Assembly: GCA_040772905.1 (NCBI GenBank)
Contig: JAXGXJ010000009.1
Span: 107,476 to 171,475 of the forward strand
Direction: 5' to 3'
Origin: JAXGXJ01 sp040772905
GTDB taxonomy: Bacteria; Actinomycetota; Thermoleophilia; RBG-16-64-13
DNA: 64,000 bases
In this document: positions 1 through 8,733 of the stretch, piece after piece
Layout of the letters: every line of letters begins with the position of its first letter
Position numbering within the stretch: position 1 is the stretch's first letter
Position numbers and translations under genes: made by a program
Notes under the pieces: model-generated
Databases searched by the model: none
Told to the model about the DNA's origin: nothing
Seen by the model: the letters and a program-made list of their open reading frames with translations, nothing else

Positions 1-1013
1 GACACGATGTCGCTGATGCGCGCGGTCACGCGGGCGAACTGTCCCGGGTCGAGCGACTGGGCACCGTCGGAGAGGGCGGTCTCGGGCGTGGGGTGCATCT
101 CTATCATGAGGCCGTCGGCTCCTGCCGCCACGGCGGCCAGAGAAAGCGGCTCCACCAGATCGACTTTGCCCGCCGCGTGGCTGGGATCGACCACCACGGG
201 CAGGTGGCTGCGCTGCTTGATGATGGGGATGGCGGAGACGTCCAACGTGTTACGCGTGGCCGTCTCGAAGGTGCGGATGCCGCGCTCGCAGAGGATGACC
301 TGGTCGTTCCCTTCCTTCACGATGTATTCCGCAGCCATCAGCAGCTCGTCGATAGTGGCGGCCAACCCACGCTTGAGCAGCACCGGCCTCCTCACCTCGC
401 CCACGGCGGAGAGGAGCTGGAAGTTCTGCATGTTCCGGGCCCCGATCTGGATGATGTCGGAGAATTTGGCCACATCCTCCAGATGGCGGGGATCCATGAG
501 TTCCGTCACCACGGGCAATCCCGTGAGTTCGCGGGCTTCCGCCAGGATCTCCAGACCTTCCACCCCCAAGCCCTGGAAGGCGTAGGGGGACGTCCGCGGC
601 TTGAAGGCTCCTCCGCGCAGCATGGTGGCGCCGCCCTCTTTGACCAGTTGGGCGGCCGTGAGCAGCTGCTCCCGGCTCTCAACCGAGCACGGACCGGCGA
701 TGAGGGCCACGTGCCCTCCGCCCAGAGAGGTGCCACCGACGGTGATGACGGTGTCGCTGTGGCGGAACTCACGGCTGACCAGCTTGTAGGGCTTGAGGAT
801 GGGCAAGACTTTGTCCACGCCTGGATACGCTTCCAGCGGGAGTCCGGCGATGACGTCCCGCTCGCCTATGACCCCTATAACGGTCACTACGTCACCGGTG
901 GACACGTGGCCGCGCGCACCGGCGCTTTCGAGACGCTCGAGGATACGCTCGACCTCTTCCGGGCCGGCGCTCTCCTCCATGACGATCATCATCTCTGTGC
1001 TGGCGAAATCCAT
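1..1013 (-). CDS. aroF: 3-deoxy-7-phosphoheptulonate synthase (DAHP synthase, type I beta, with N-terminal regulatory domain), 3' end at window edge
   Basis: First enzyme of the shikimate pathway: it condenses phosphoenolpyruvate and erythrose-4-phosphate to DAHP in the cytoplasm. Residues 1-75 look like the ferredoxin/ACT-like regulatory domain of Thermotoga-type enzymes. The catalytic barrel follows, with GPCSVES at about 107-113, then LRGGAFKPRTSPY, and PSHAAGK near the C terminus. There are 337 codons with no stop, and the family is about 338 residues, so only the last codon or two should be missing. The ATG was chosen because GGAGAG lies five bases upstream; ATGs seven and eight codons downstream are alternatives. 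A TATACT -10-like hexamer lies at 1055-1060. The other shikimate genes in the window are about 25 kb away. Confidence 0.93.
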   Translation of the reverse strand, partial: MDFASTEMMIVMEESAGPEEVERILERLESAGARGHVSTGDVVTVIGVIGERDVIAGLPLEAYPGVDKVLPILKPYKLVSREFRHSDTVITVGGTSLGGGHVALIAGPCSVESREQLLTAAQLVKEGGATMLRGGAFKPRTSPYAFQGLGVEGLEILAEARELTGLPVVTELMDPRHLEDVAKFSDIIQIGARNMQNFQLLSAVGEVRRPVLLKRGLAATIDELLMAAEYIVKEGNDQVILCERGIRTFETATRNTLDVSAIPIIKQRSHLPVVVDPSHAAGKVDLVEPLSLAAVAAGADGLMIEMHPTPETALSDGAQSLDPGQFARVTARISDIV

Positions 1014-1054
1014 CTCGACTCTCCGGACTCAAGGCTCCTGGTTGGGGATTATCC

Positions 1055-1060
1055 AGTATA
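1055..1060 (-). promoter_or_regulatory. candidate -10 element upstream of the DAHP synthase gene
   Basis: On the minus strand a TATACT hexamer lies 41 bases before the chosen start codon. No convincing -35 is seen 16-18 bases upstream, so the call rests on the -10 alone. The rest of the gap to rluB (1014-1158) shows nothing further. Confidence 0.35.
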
Positions 1061-1158
1061 GAGCACCTGGCGCTCAGAAGGCCGGAGAGGTGTGAGGTCG
1101 GGCAGGGGGGCCAGGGCCGCGGCCCGCGGGATGACCCGGCCGCCGGCCCTGAGACGGA

Positions 1159-1917
1159 TCAGTGGGTAAGCGCGCCCGGCCCCTCTTCAGCGGCGCGGCG
1201 TAGGCGCTCCACCTCTTGGGGAGAGAGTGGCCGTGCCTGACCCAGCGCCAGACCGGCGTCGGTGAGCATGCCGAAGCGGCGTCGGTGCAGAGTGAGCACC
1301 TTGTTACCCACGGCGGAGAACATGCGCCGGATCTGGCGTTTGCGGCCCTCGTGCATGATCAGCTTGAGGCGGGTGACCGGCGGGGCCGGTCCCGTGCGCG
1401 GTCTCTCCAGTATCTCCACCTCGGCAGGAGCCGTGAGCCCATCGTCGAGCTCGATGCCGGTGCGCAGCTGGCGCAACGCCGACTCGGACACGCGTCCGCG
1501 GACCTCCACCACGTACTCCTTCTCCACGTGATAGCGAGGGTGCAGAAGTCGGGCGGCCAGCTCGCCGTCGTTGGTGAGGATCAACAGACCGGTGCTGTCC
1601 AGGTCGAGGCGCCCGACGGGGAACACCCGGCCGTGAGCGGGGACCTCGTCCACCACGGTGGGGCGGCCCCGCAGGTCCACGGCGGCGCTCAGAACGCCTC
1701 GGGGCTTGTTGAGGAGCCAGTATTCCTTCCTCTCGAGTTTCACGGACCGTCCGTCGAGGGCGACCTCCTGTCGGTTCGGATCGACCGATTGCCCCAGAGT
1801 GGCGACCGCCCCGTCGATGGTCACGCGACCCGTATGGATGAGCTCCTCGCAGCGCCTCCTGGATCCCAGGCCGGCCGCGGCCAGATAGCGCTGCAGGCGC
1901 ATCTTCTCCCCCGTCAT
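1159..1917 (-). CDS. rluB: RsuA/RluB-family pseudouridine synthase
   Basis: Isomerises a specific uridine of 23S rRNA (RluB type) to pseudouridine. The 252 residues hold an S4 RNA-binding domain at about 6-52 followed by the catalytic domain. GRLDLDSTGLL at about 103-112 carries the catalytic aspartate (about D105). The basic segment near 195 (GRKRQIRRMF) is typical of the family. The start overlaps the scpB stop as ATGA, so translation is probably coupled. The scpA-scpB-rluB order is conserved in Actinomycetota and Firmicutes, which favours RluB over RsuA or RluE. Confidence 0.93.
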   Translation of the reverse strand: MTGEKMRLQRYLAAAGLGSRRRCEELIHTGRVTIDGAVATLGQSVDPNRQEVALDGRSVKLERKEYWLLNKPRGVLSAAVDLRGRPTVVDEVPAHGRVFPVGRLDLDSTGLLILTNDGELAARLLHPRYHVEKEYVVEVRGRVSESALRQLRTGIELDDGLTAPAEVEILERPRTGPAPPVTRLKLIMHEGRKRQIRRMFSAVGNKVLTLHRRRFGMLTDAGLALGQARPLSPQEVERLRRAAEEGPGALTH

Positions 1918-2507
1918 TCCGGCCCTCCCATGAGTCCCAACCGGCGGCGCAGCTCCTCCTTCTGCTCCTCACCCAGGGCGAAGCCCTCCAGATCAGGAAG
2001 ATCCTCAAGCCCGGCCAGGCCGAACATCGCCTCGAAGCGTGGCGTGGTGCCGTATAGCACCGCCCCTCCCCCGCCCTGGCTGCGGCCCACCTCGGTGACC
2101 AACTCCCGCTCGATAAGCGTCCGCAGGGGCGAATCGGAATTGACGCCGCGCACCTCGGCGATCTGCGGCCGAGACACCGGCTGCAGATACGCGACGATGG
2201 CCAACGTCTCCATGGCCGCCGGTGAGAGACGGCTCGTGTCGTCGGGCAATTCGAAGAGGGCTTCGACCGCAGCGCGGCAGCGGGGATTAGCGCGGAAGAC
2301 CCACCCCCCCGCCAGCGGCACCAACTCGATACCCCTGTGACCTTGCGCCGGATAGTCGGCGGCCAAGTCGGCCAGTGCCTGGTCGAGCGCCCCGGGTCCC
2401 AGATGGTGGACGGTGGCGAGTGCCTGTCCGAGCGCCTCCATGGTGAGAGGAGCGCCGGCGGCGAACAGGACCGCCTCCAGATCACGTTTCAGTTCGGCGT
2501 CGATCAT
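1914..2507 (-). CDS. scpB: segregation and condensation protein B
   Basis: Winged-helix subunit that binds the kleisin ScpA and SMC to form the bacterial condensin, which compacts and segregates the chromosome. The 197-residue length is normal. The N terminus (DLEAVLFAAGAPL) and the segment ETLAIVAYLQPVSRPQI near residue 106 are family hallmarks. The gene begins inside the scpA stop (ATGA) and ends inside the rluB start (ATGA). smc is not in the window. Confidence 0.95.
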   Translation of the reverse strand: MIDAELKRDLEAVLFAAGAPLTMEALGQALATVHHLGPGALDQALADLAADYPAQGHRGIELVPLAGGWVFRANPRCRAAVEALFELPDDTSRLSPAAMETLAIVAYLQPVSRPQIAEVRGVNSDSPLRTLIERELVTEVGRSQGGGGAVLYGTTPRFEAMFGLAGLEDLPDLEGFALGEEQKEELRRRLGLMGGPE

Positions 2508-3253
2508 GATGCGTGCGCCGATCTCTGCTCGGCTATCGCGCGTACCGTGATATCGCCGAACAGCTGCTTCTGGGCCACGCGGATCTCACCACGAGACATC
2601 AGGTCGAGCAGGGCCAACAACGAGACCGCTTGCACCAACGGCTCCTCGCCGCCGAACACGCTGTTGAACGAGAACCGCCCCCGGCGGGCGAGCACTCTGC
2701 GCACAGTCCTGATCTGGCGCTGCAGTTCCACCTTCACCTGGGCCACATGGGTTGTGTCGGGCTCCCGCCGGCTCTCAAGGACATGCGCCAGGCGGCGGCG
2801 CAGCTCCAGCACGTCACCGGTGCCCGCGATGTCATCCACGGAAGCCAACCGGCGACGATAGGAGCCCGCTGGTGCGCGCATGAGCCCGCCGGCGTTGGCG
2901 TGCGCCGCCTGGCGCATCCACACAGCGGCGGCTTTGAACTTGCTGTACTGGAACAGGCGCTCCAGCAACTGGTCACGAGCCTCCTCGGGGCTGAGTCCGC
3001 TCTCGAGTTCGGGATAGGCGCCCGGCAGCAGCAGGCGCGACTTCACCTCCAGCAGGAGACTCATGAGCAGCAGGAACTCGGTCATCTCGTCCCAGTAATC
3101 AGCCGCTCCGTGCTCCTCCATCTCCTCCAGATAGGCAATGATCACCTCGAAAAGCGGCACTTCCAGTAGGTCGATCTCCTCCTTGAGGACGAGCGACAAC
3201 AGCAGGTCGAAGGGACCCTGGTAGACGTCGAGATCGAGTTCGAGGCTTCTCAT
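2504..3253 (-). CDS. scpA: segregation and condensation protein A
   Basis: Kleisin subunit that bridges the SMC heads together with ScpB. The 249-residue protein starts with the characteristic YQGPFDLLLSLV segment (residues 10-21), continues with a helical N-terminal domain, and ends with a small winged-helix-like C-terminal domain (MSRGEIRVAQKQLFGDI). It starts 15 bases after the protease gene at its left on the map would end, and its own stop overlaps scpB as ATGA. The alternative start codons are not in better context. Confidence 0.94.
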   Translation of the reverse strand: MRSLELDLDVYQGPFDLLLSLVLKEEIDLLEVPLFEVIIAYLEEMEEHGAADYWDEMTEFLLLMSLLLEVKSRLLLPGAYPELESGLSPEEARDQLLERLFQYSKFKAAAVWMRQAAHANAGGLMRAPAGSYRRRLASVDDIAGTGDVLELRRRLAHVLESRREPDTTHVAQVKVELQRQIRTVRRVLARRGRFSFNSVFGGEEPLVQAVSLLALLDLMSRGEIRVAQKQLFGDITVRAIAEQRSAHAS

Positions 3254-3268
3254 TGCGGCGAGACGGCC

Positions 3269-3907
3269 CTAATCGATGAAGGTGTAGTTGGTGAGCAGCA
3301 GCTTGGCCAGACCTGTGAACGCTCCTCCCAGCAGGCGGAAGAACGTCCCCTGGAAGAGGATTATCACGGCGATGACTATCAACATACCGTAGCGGTCGAC
3401 GGCCACCCACTTCTCGTAGGCCCTGCGCGGCAGGAAGGCGCCCAACACGCGCGAGCCGTCCAGCGGTGGGATGGGGATGAGGTTGAATAGCCCCAGCACC
3501 ACATTGATCTGGAAGAGCAGGAAGAGGATGGTGAAGCCCCAGCTGTCGGTGGAAGGGGTGATCCAGTTGAGTACCAGCGCGAAGATGATGGCCAGGATGA
3601 AGTTGGTGATGGGGCCGGCCGCTCCCACGATGGCCATGCCCCGCTGGCGGTTCTTGAAGTAGTACGGCGACACGGGGATGGGCTTGGCCCAGCCGAAGAC
3701 GAAACCGGAGAAGAGATAGGTGATGACGAACATGGCCGTGCCCAGCGGATCCAGGTGTTTAATGGGGTTCAGGCTGAGGCGGCCCCTCATCTTGGCCGTG
3801 GGGTCGCCCAATCTATAGGCGATCCAGCCGTGGGCCAACTCGTGGAACATCATGGAGAGCAACAGCGCCGGGATGAGGATGATCAGATGCAGCCAGCGGT
3901 CGCTCAT
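3269..3907 (-). CDS. site-2 protease family (M50) membrane metalloprotease
   Basis: Predicted intramembrane zinc metalloprotease of 212 residues with about five or six hydrophobic segments. HELAH at residues 22-26 is the zinc-binding and catalytic motif. The NLIPIPPLDGSRV segment supplies the third ligand (NxxPxPxxDG). There is no PDZ domain, so this is the short YwhC/Rv-type rather than the RseP type, and the substrate is unknown. It overlaps the upstream DHH/CBS/nucleotidyltransferase gene by ATGA and precedes scpA, an arrangement known in other bacteria. The functional link to condensin, if any, is not evident. Confidence 0.88.
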   Translation of the reverse strand: MSDRWLHLIILIPALLLSMMFHELAHGWIAYRLGDPTAKMRGRLSLNPIKHLDPLGTAMFVITYLFSGFVFGWAKPIPVSPYYFKNRQRGMAIVGAAGPITNFILAIIFALVLNWITPSTDSWGFTILFLLFQINVVLGLFNLIPIPPLDGSRVLGAFLPRRAYEKWVAVDRYGMLIVIAVIILFQGTFFRLLGGAFTGLAKLLLTNYTFID

Positions 3908-6624
3908 GGCTGCGCCCCTATCAGCTCACGAGCTGCGGCCAGTTCGGCCTCTCTTCCCTGGATCCTACCTTCCACCCGCATCTCCTTGAGTCTCTCCAGC
4001 ACGCGGCCAATGGCGGGGTCCTTGCGCATCCCCATGGCCAGCAGGTCATCGCCGCTCACGCTGATGGTGCGGTGCCGGATGTCCTCTAGGTACCGGCACA
4101 GCCGGTCTCTGGCCGGACAGTCCTCGCAGCCGGCGATGGCGAACACGATCGCCTCCACCGAGGTCTTGCGCAATGCCTGGAAGATCTCCCAGTCGCTCAT
4201 GCCGGGCGCGTCGAGTTTGCTGGCCAGCACGGGCCCCAACACCACGCCTTCCCGCACCACCTCGCTGTCGCTCTTCTTGAGCTTCAGCTTATCGAGCCAC
4301 ATGTACAGTTCTTCGTGGTCCATGTTACGTGTCACCGCCATCAAGCGCAGGCGCCAGCTTATCACTTCCCCCTGCAGGCCGAGTCCGCTGACGAGCCCAT
4401 CCAGACGGTGGACCAAGTCGACCGTGCGGACGCCGGTGGAGAGCCTGGGGTGCACTTCCCGGGCCACGCCCAGCTCGTACAGGCGGCCGAGGGTCCACTC
4501 CACATCGGCCTCGCTGAGGAGCGGGATGAGTTCCTCGCGCAGACGGACGCTGGAGAGGTCGCCCACCAGATGCATGTCGACACAGGCCTTGGCGAAGGCC
4601 TTGGTCTGTTCGTCCATGCGGAAGCCGTAGCGGTTCTCGTAGCGCACGGCCCGGAAGATGCGGGTGGGGTCTTCGATGAAGCTGAGGTTGTGGAGCACGC
4701 GGATCGTGCCTTCGCGCAGGTCGCGTAGTCCGCCGAAGAAGTCGAGCACGGTGCCGAAATCGGCCCCCCGCAGGGAGATAGCCATGGCGTTGATAGTGAA
4801 GTCGCGCCGGAAGAGATCTTGGCGTATGGACGCGTGTTCCACGCGAGGCAGCGCGGCGGGGTAATCGTAGAACTCCGTGCGGGTGGTGGCCACGTCGACG
4901 TGGAAGGGCTCGCCGGCCGGGCGCAGCCAGTCTGGGGCCTCACCCAGCACCGAGGGCGGGAGCAGCACCACAGCCGTCTTGAACTTGCGATGCGCCCGGA
5001 TGCGTCCTCCGAGTTGAGCCGCCAAGCGGCGGGCGAACTCGATGCCGTCGCCCTCCACGGCCACGTCGACGTCCACGTTGGGCTGCTCCAACAGGAGGTC
5101 GCGCACGAAGCCCCCCACCAGATACACGCCGGCGAAATCCTCGGAGAGAGCCGAGCAAGCTCGGAACAGCCGCCCGAAGAAAGGGTGGTCGGCCAGTTCG
5201 TCCATGGTGTAGACCTGCGGTGCCGCGGCCAGACGCTGCTCCTGCTCCCAGCGCCCCTGATAGGCGGCCAGCACGTCGGTGCGGGTGACGATGCCGATGA
5301 CGTCCTCCTCCCGCGCTTTGCCTTCGGCGATGGCCCGCTCGTACGCGTGGTCGGCGACCACCGGCACGCGCCCCACGTTGCCCCCCACCATGATGCGGCG
5401 CAACTCATCCACCGTGGTGGATGTCTTGGCGAAGGTGATGTTGCGGGTCATGACTCCCTTCACGGGAGCGTGACCCAGCCCGTGACGCATGGCCTTGTCG
5501 AGGTCGCGCCGGGAGACGATACCCACCGCCTCGCCCGCCTCCAACACACAGATGCCTGAATGGCCGTAGCGCTGGGCGGTCACCAGTGCGTCGGTGACCG
5601 GCGTGTCAGCGTCGATGAAGCGCACCGGACGGCTCATGATGTCGCCGGCCTTGGGGGTCTGCAGGCCCATGGTAGTGCGGTCGAGGGCCGCGAGGATGTC
5701 GTCGAGCACCTGTGTGGGGCTGGAGTCGCGGATGACCGCCGACGCCGCCTGGGCGTGTCCTCCACCCCCGATGGTGCGCAGCAGCCCGCCCACGTCCACC
5801 GAGCCTGCCCGCGAGCGGGCCGTGACGAACACCCTCCCCTCCATCCCCACCACTTGGATGAGGACCTCAGCGTTGATGAGCTCCATGAGTTTGTGCGCGA
5901 TGACGCTCAGTCCATCCACATACCCGGGCACTTCCAGCACCACGGTGTGGATATCGAGACCGCGCACACGCTGCAGCCGCACCGCATCGACCATGCGCAT
6001 GAGGGTGTCGCGGTGCTCGGCGCCGAGTGCGCTGTGCAGATAACGTTCGAGCAGGGCCTGCGACGCTCCCAGTCGCATGGAGGCCGCCAGCATCTCGGCG
6101 TCACGGATGGTGGTACGCGGGAAGGTGAGCGAGCCGGTGTCCTCGTGGATGCCCAAGGCGAAGATGGTGGCCTGCAGCCGGGTGATCTCCGCGTCCCGCT
6201 CGAGCAGTAGGTGCAGCATCAGGGCCGCCGACGAGCCATCAGAGGAGAGCACCCAGTTCTCGCCGGCCACGAAATCGGGACGCTGAGGATGCTCGGCCGA
6301 GTGATGGTCGAAGACCACCACCTCCACGTCGGGGCGGCGTACCAACTTGCCCAGCTCGCCGATGCGGTCGGGATCGGCGGTGTCTACGATGATCAGCTGC
6401 TTGATCTTGCTCTGGTCGATGAGCCTGAGGCTGATGATGGGCAGGCTCTCCCCGTGCAGAGAGACGAACTCCCGCACGTTGGGATTGAGCGAGCCCCCGA
6501 AGACGATGCGCGCTTCGGGGTAGAGGAGCGAAGCACCCACCGCCGCCGCCAGAGCGTCGAAATCGGCGTTCTGGTGGGTGGTGATGACAGTGGGGACCTC
6601 GATGAGTGATGGCGTGGCCGTCAT
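3904..6624 (-). CDS. DHH phosphoesterase / tandem CBS / poly(A)-polymerase-type tRNA nucleotidyltransferase fusion
   Basis: A 906-residue multidomain protein. Residues 1-315 form a DHH/DHHA1 phosphoesterase (HQNADFD at 17-23, DHH at 106-108, GGGGH at 286-290). Two CBS domains span about 326-455, a likely nucleotide-binding regulatory module. Residues 480-900 are a class II tRNA nucleotidyltransferase: LVGGFVRDLL at 502-511, the catalytic DVDVAVEGDG at 518-527, and the RNA-binding segment DPTRIFRAVRYENR. This architecture is known from A-adding enzymes in bacteria that split A- and CC-addition, but CCA-adding activity cannot be excluded by eye. The tRNA in this window lacks an encoded CCA. The start is six bases after a TATACT box and has no Shine-Dalgarno sequence. 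Confidence 0.9.
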   Translation of the reverse strand: MTATPSLIEVPTVITTHQNADFDALAAAVGASLLYPEARIVFGGSLNPNVREFVSLHGESLPIISLRLIDQSKIKQLIIVDTADPDRIGELGKLVRRPDVEVVVFDHHSAEHPQRPDFVAGENWVLSSDGSSAALMLHLLLERDAEITRLQATIFALGIHEDTGSLTFPRTTIRDAEMLAASMRLGASQALLERYLHSALGAEHRDTLMRMVDAVRLQRVRGLDIHTVVLEVPGYVDGLSVIAHKLMELINAEVLIQVVGMEGRVFVTARSRAGSVDVGGLLRTIGGGGHAQAASAVIRDSSPTQVLDDILAALDRTTMGLQTPKAGDIMSRPVRFIDADTPVTDALVTAQRYGHSGICVLEAGEAVGIVSRRDLDKAMRHGLGHAPVKGVMTRNITFAKTSTTVDELRRIMVGGNVGRVPVVADHAYERAIAEGKAREEDVIGIVTRTDVLAAYQGRWEQEQRLAAAPQVYTMDELADHPFFGRLFRACSALSEDFAGVYLVGGFVRDLLLEQPNVDVDVAVEGDGIEFARRLAAQLGGRIRAHRKFKTAVVLLPPSVLGEAPDWLRPAGEPFHVDVATTRTEFYDYPAALPRVEHASIRQDLFRRDFTINAMAISLRGADFGTVLDFFGGLRDLREGTIRVLHNLSFIEDPTRIFRAVRYENRYGFRMDEQTKAFAKACVDMHLVGDLSSVRLREELIPLLSEADVEWTLGRLYELGVAREVHPRLSTGVRTVDLVHRLDGLVSGLGLQGEVISWRLRLMAVTRNMDHEELYMWLDKLKLKKSDSEVVREGVVLGPVLASKLDAPGMSDWEIFQALRKTSVEAIVFAIAGCEDCPARDRLCRYLEDIRHRTISVSGDDLLAMGMRKDPAIGRVLERLKEMRVEGRIQGREAELAAARELIGAQP

Positions 6625-6630
6625 GACCTA

Positions 6631-6636
6631 AGTATA
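6631..6636 (-). promoter_or_regulatory. -10 element six bases before the start codon (predicted leaderless transcript)
   Basis: The minus strand reads TATACT, then TAGGTC, then the ATG of the DHH/CBS/nucleotidyltransferase gene. A transcript started at the usual distance from this -10 would begin at or next to the A of the ATG. No purine-rich ribosome-binding sequence precedes the ATG. No good -35 is visible. Confidence 0.5.
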
Positions 6637-6662
6637 GCGGCGTTACCCCGCGACCCGGTCTC

Positions 6663-8729
6663 CTACGAGCACTCGCTCTCCCAGAGCGCGAAGATGGCCT
6701 CCGCGGCCTGGCGGAACCTCTCTGCGCTGGAGGCGGCACCGGCCAGCACCTCTTCGTGTGACGGCGGACCGGCGTTGGAGATGACGGCCACCGCGGCCAG
6801 ACGTAGACCCTCTTCCTGGGCCGCGAGCGCCTCCGCGGCCAGCGACATACTCACGCAGTCGGCCCCCAGCGCCTGGAGCACCTGCAGTTCGGCTCGGGTC
6901 TCGTACTGTGGCCCCGGCACAGCGGCATGTACCGCGCGCCTGAGAAGGGCTTCATGCCCTGCGGACTCCTCCCCGGCTTTGTCCGGCGGCTCACCTACAC
7001 GAAGACGCAGCGGAGGGCCGCCAGGGGTCATGTGCTGCAGGTCGATGATCTCGTGCACCAGCGCGAGATCTCCGGGTGTGAGGCCACTGCCCACGGCCCC
7101 TGCCGCGCTGCTCACCACGAGCCCCTCCACTCCCCAGAGCCCCAGAGTACGGACCGCCAGTTGGGTCTGGCTCAGATCGAAGCCTTCATAGCCGTGCGCT
7201 CTGCCGCGAAGCACGGCCACCGCCCGGCCGGCGATGTCGACGATGCTGAGGGTGCTCGTGTGGCCCGGCACGGTGCTCGAGGGCCAATGCGGTATGTCGG
7301 CGTAGGAGACGTCCTGTACAGAGTCGCCCGAAGCGTCGGGCATGAAGGCCTCCGCCAAGCCCGAGCCGAGCATGACCGCCCAACGAGGGGCCGATCCCAG
7401 CTGGGTCTGCAGCCAGTCGGCTGCCTCCTGGGCCTCCTCTGGGCCGACCCGCCCTGGTATGAGCGACCCGTCGCCTGCCGGAGACGGCTGGACGGGTGTG
7501 TAGCGGCGCCACCCCCGGCCGGGGCTCAGCTGAAAGACCGACCGGCCCGGCAGTGCCGCCGCGGTCTCGGCGGTCGCAGCGGTGAGGTACTCATGGATGG
7601 TGGCCCCGGTGTCGCTGAAGAGACCCTCGTAGACCGCCTCGGGCGTCGCCGACGGACGCGGATAGAGAAGCAACGGCACGTATTCCCGACTGTGATCGGT
7701 GCTGGGTGTGGTGGGATCGACGCCGTGGTCCGCCGACAGTATGAGCCGGTCATCGGGACGCAGCGCCGCCAGGATGTCGGGCAGAGCCCTATCGACGGTC
7801 TCCAGACCCACGGCGAAGCCGTCGGAGTCGTTGCGGTGTCCCCACACCATGTCGAAGTCGACCAGGTTGGTGAAGAGCAAGCCCTCGTCAAACGTGCCCC
7901 GATCGCTCGTGCCTCTCAGCAGATCAGTGACAAGGGACAGGTTGTCGTCGTTGGAAGTCACCTTGATCTTGTCCGTGACCCCGTGGCCAAGGAACACCTC
8001 GCTGATCTTCCCCAAGGCCAGTACCGGCACACCGGCGTCGTGCAAGAGATCCAGATAGGTGGGCGACGGTGGGGCCAGGGAGAAGTCGCGTCTGTCCTTG
8101 GTGCGGACGAAGGCACCGGGAGGTCCGGTGAAAGGCCGGGCGATGACGCGGGCCACCGCATGCGGCCCCGTGAGTATGCGGCGCGCATGCTCGCACCACT
8201 CATAGAGCTGGTCAAGAGGGACCACATCGATGTGGGATGCGATCTGGAACACGCTGTCGGCTGAGGTGTACACGATGGGCCGGCCGGTGCGCATGTGCTC
8301 CTCGCCCAGTTCGGCGATGATGGCCGTGCCCGACGCGGGCCTGTTGGCCAGTACGTCCCTCCCGATGGCGGCGCGGAAGGGAGCGAGCACCTCCTCAGGA
8401 AAGCCCTCAGGGTATGTGGGGAACGGCTGCTCGGTGATGAGTCCCATGTGCTCCCAGTGGCCCACCGTTGTGTCTTTTCCTGCCGAGAGCGGGGCCAGCC
8501 GGCCGGCGAGTGCCGACGGAGACGCCACCGGCGGCACTCCGAGGATGGGTAGGATGTTGCCCAGTCCCAGTCTCTGGAAGTTGGGCAGGTGCAGGTCGAT
8601 CACGCGGCTGAGATTGCCCAGCGTGTCGGAACCCTGGTCGCCGTAGTCCCGCGAATCGGGCAGTTCCCCGGCCCCCACGCCGTCCAGCATCATGAACACG
8701 AAACGGCGGGTCGTGGGCTGATGACTCAT
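6663..8729 (-). CDS. deoB: phosphopentomutase fused to purine nucleoside phosphorylase
   Basis: One uninterrupted 688-residue frame carries two enzymes. Residues 1-400 are DeoB: metal-binding MMLDGVGAG near 13-21, GKDTTVGHWEHMG at 84-96 with the phosphorylated Thr, and LSADHGVDPT at 331-340. Residues 430-688 are a trimeric-type purine nucleoside phosphorylase: GSGL 455-458, GRAHGYEG 509-516, SSAAGA 540-545, GPQYET 606-611 and ISNAG 650-654. PNP releases ribose-1-phosphate from purine nucleosides and DeoB converts it to ribose-5-phosphate. The residue usually Asn in TNAAG is Ser here, while the purine-binding Glu and Asn remain. The ATG was chosen because AAGGAG, inside the 3' end of xerD, lies seven bases upstream; upstream in-frame codons only overlap xerD. 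Confidence 0.93.
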   Translation of the reverse strand: MSHQPTTRRFVFMMLDGVGAGELPDSRDYGDQGSDTLGNLSRVIDLHLPNFQRLGLGNILPILGVPPVASPSALAGRLAPLSAGKDTTVGHWEHMGLITEQPFPTYPEGFPEEVLAPFRAAIGRDVLANRPASGTAIIAELGEEHMRTGRPIVYTSADSVFQIASHIDVVPLDQLYEWCEHARRILTGPHAVARVIARPFTGPPGAFVRTKDRRDFSLAPPSPTYLDLLHDAGVPVLALGKISEVFLGHGVTDKIKVTSNDDNLSLVTDLLRGTSDRGTFDEGLLFTNLVDFDMVWGHRNDSDGFAVGLETVDRALPDILAALRPDDRLILSADHGVDPTTPSTDHSREYVPLLLYPRPSATPEAVYEGLFSDTGATIHEYLTAATAETAAALPGRSVFQLSPGRGWRRYTPVQPSPAGDGSLIPGRVGPEEAQEAADWLQTQLGSAPRWAVMLGSGLAEAFMPDASGDSVQDVSYADIPHWPSSTVPGHTSTLSIVDIAGRAVAVLRGRAHGYEGFDLSQTQLAVRTLGLWGVEGLVVSSAAGAVGSGLTPGDLALVHEIIDLQHMTPGGPPLRLRVGEPPDKAGEESAGHEALLRRAVHAAVPGPQYETRAELQVLQALGADCVSMSLAAEALAAQEEGLRLAAVAVISNAGPPSHEEVLAGAASSAERFRQAAEAIFALWESECS

Positions 8730-8733
8730 GGGC

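Noticed and set aside
93..1061. A 322-codon open frame on the plus strand
   Set aside because: It is the antisense shadow of the DAHP synthase gene; its translation is low-complexity His/Gly/Arg-rich and lacks family motifs.
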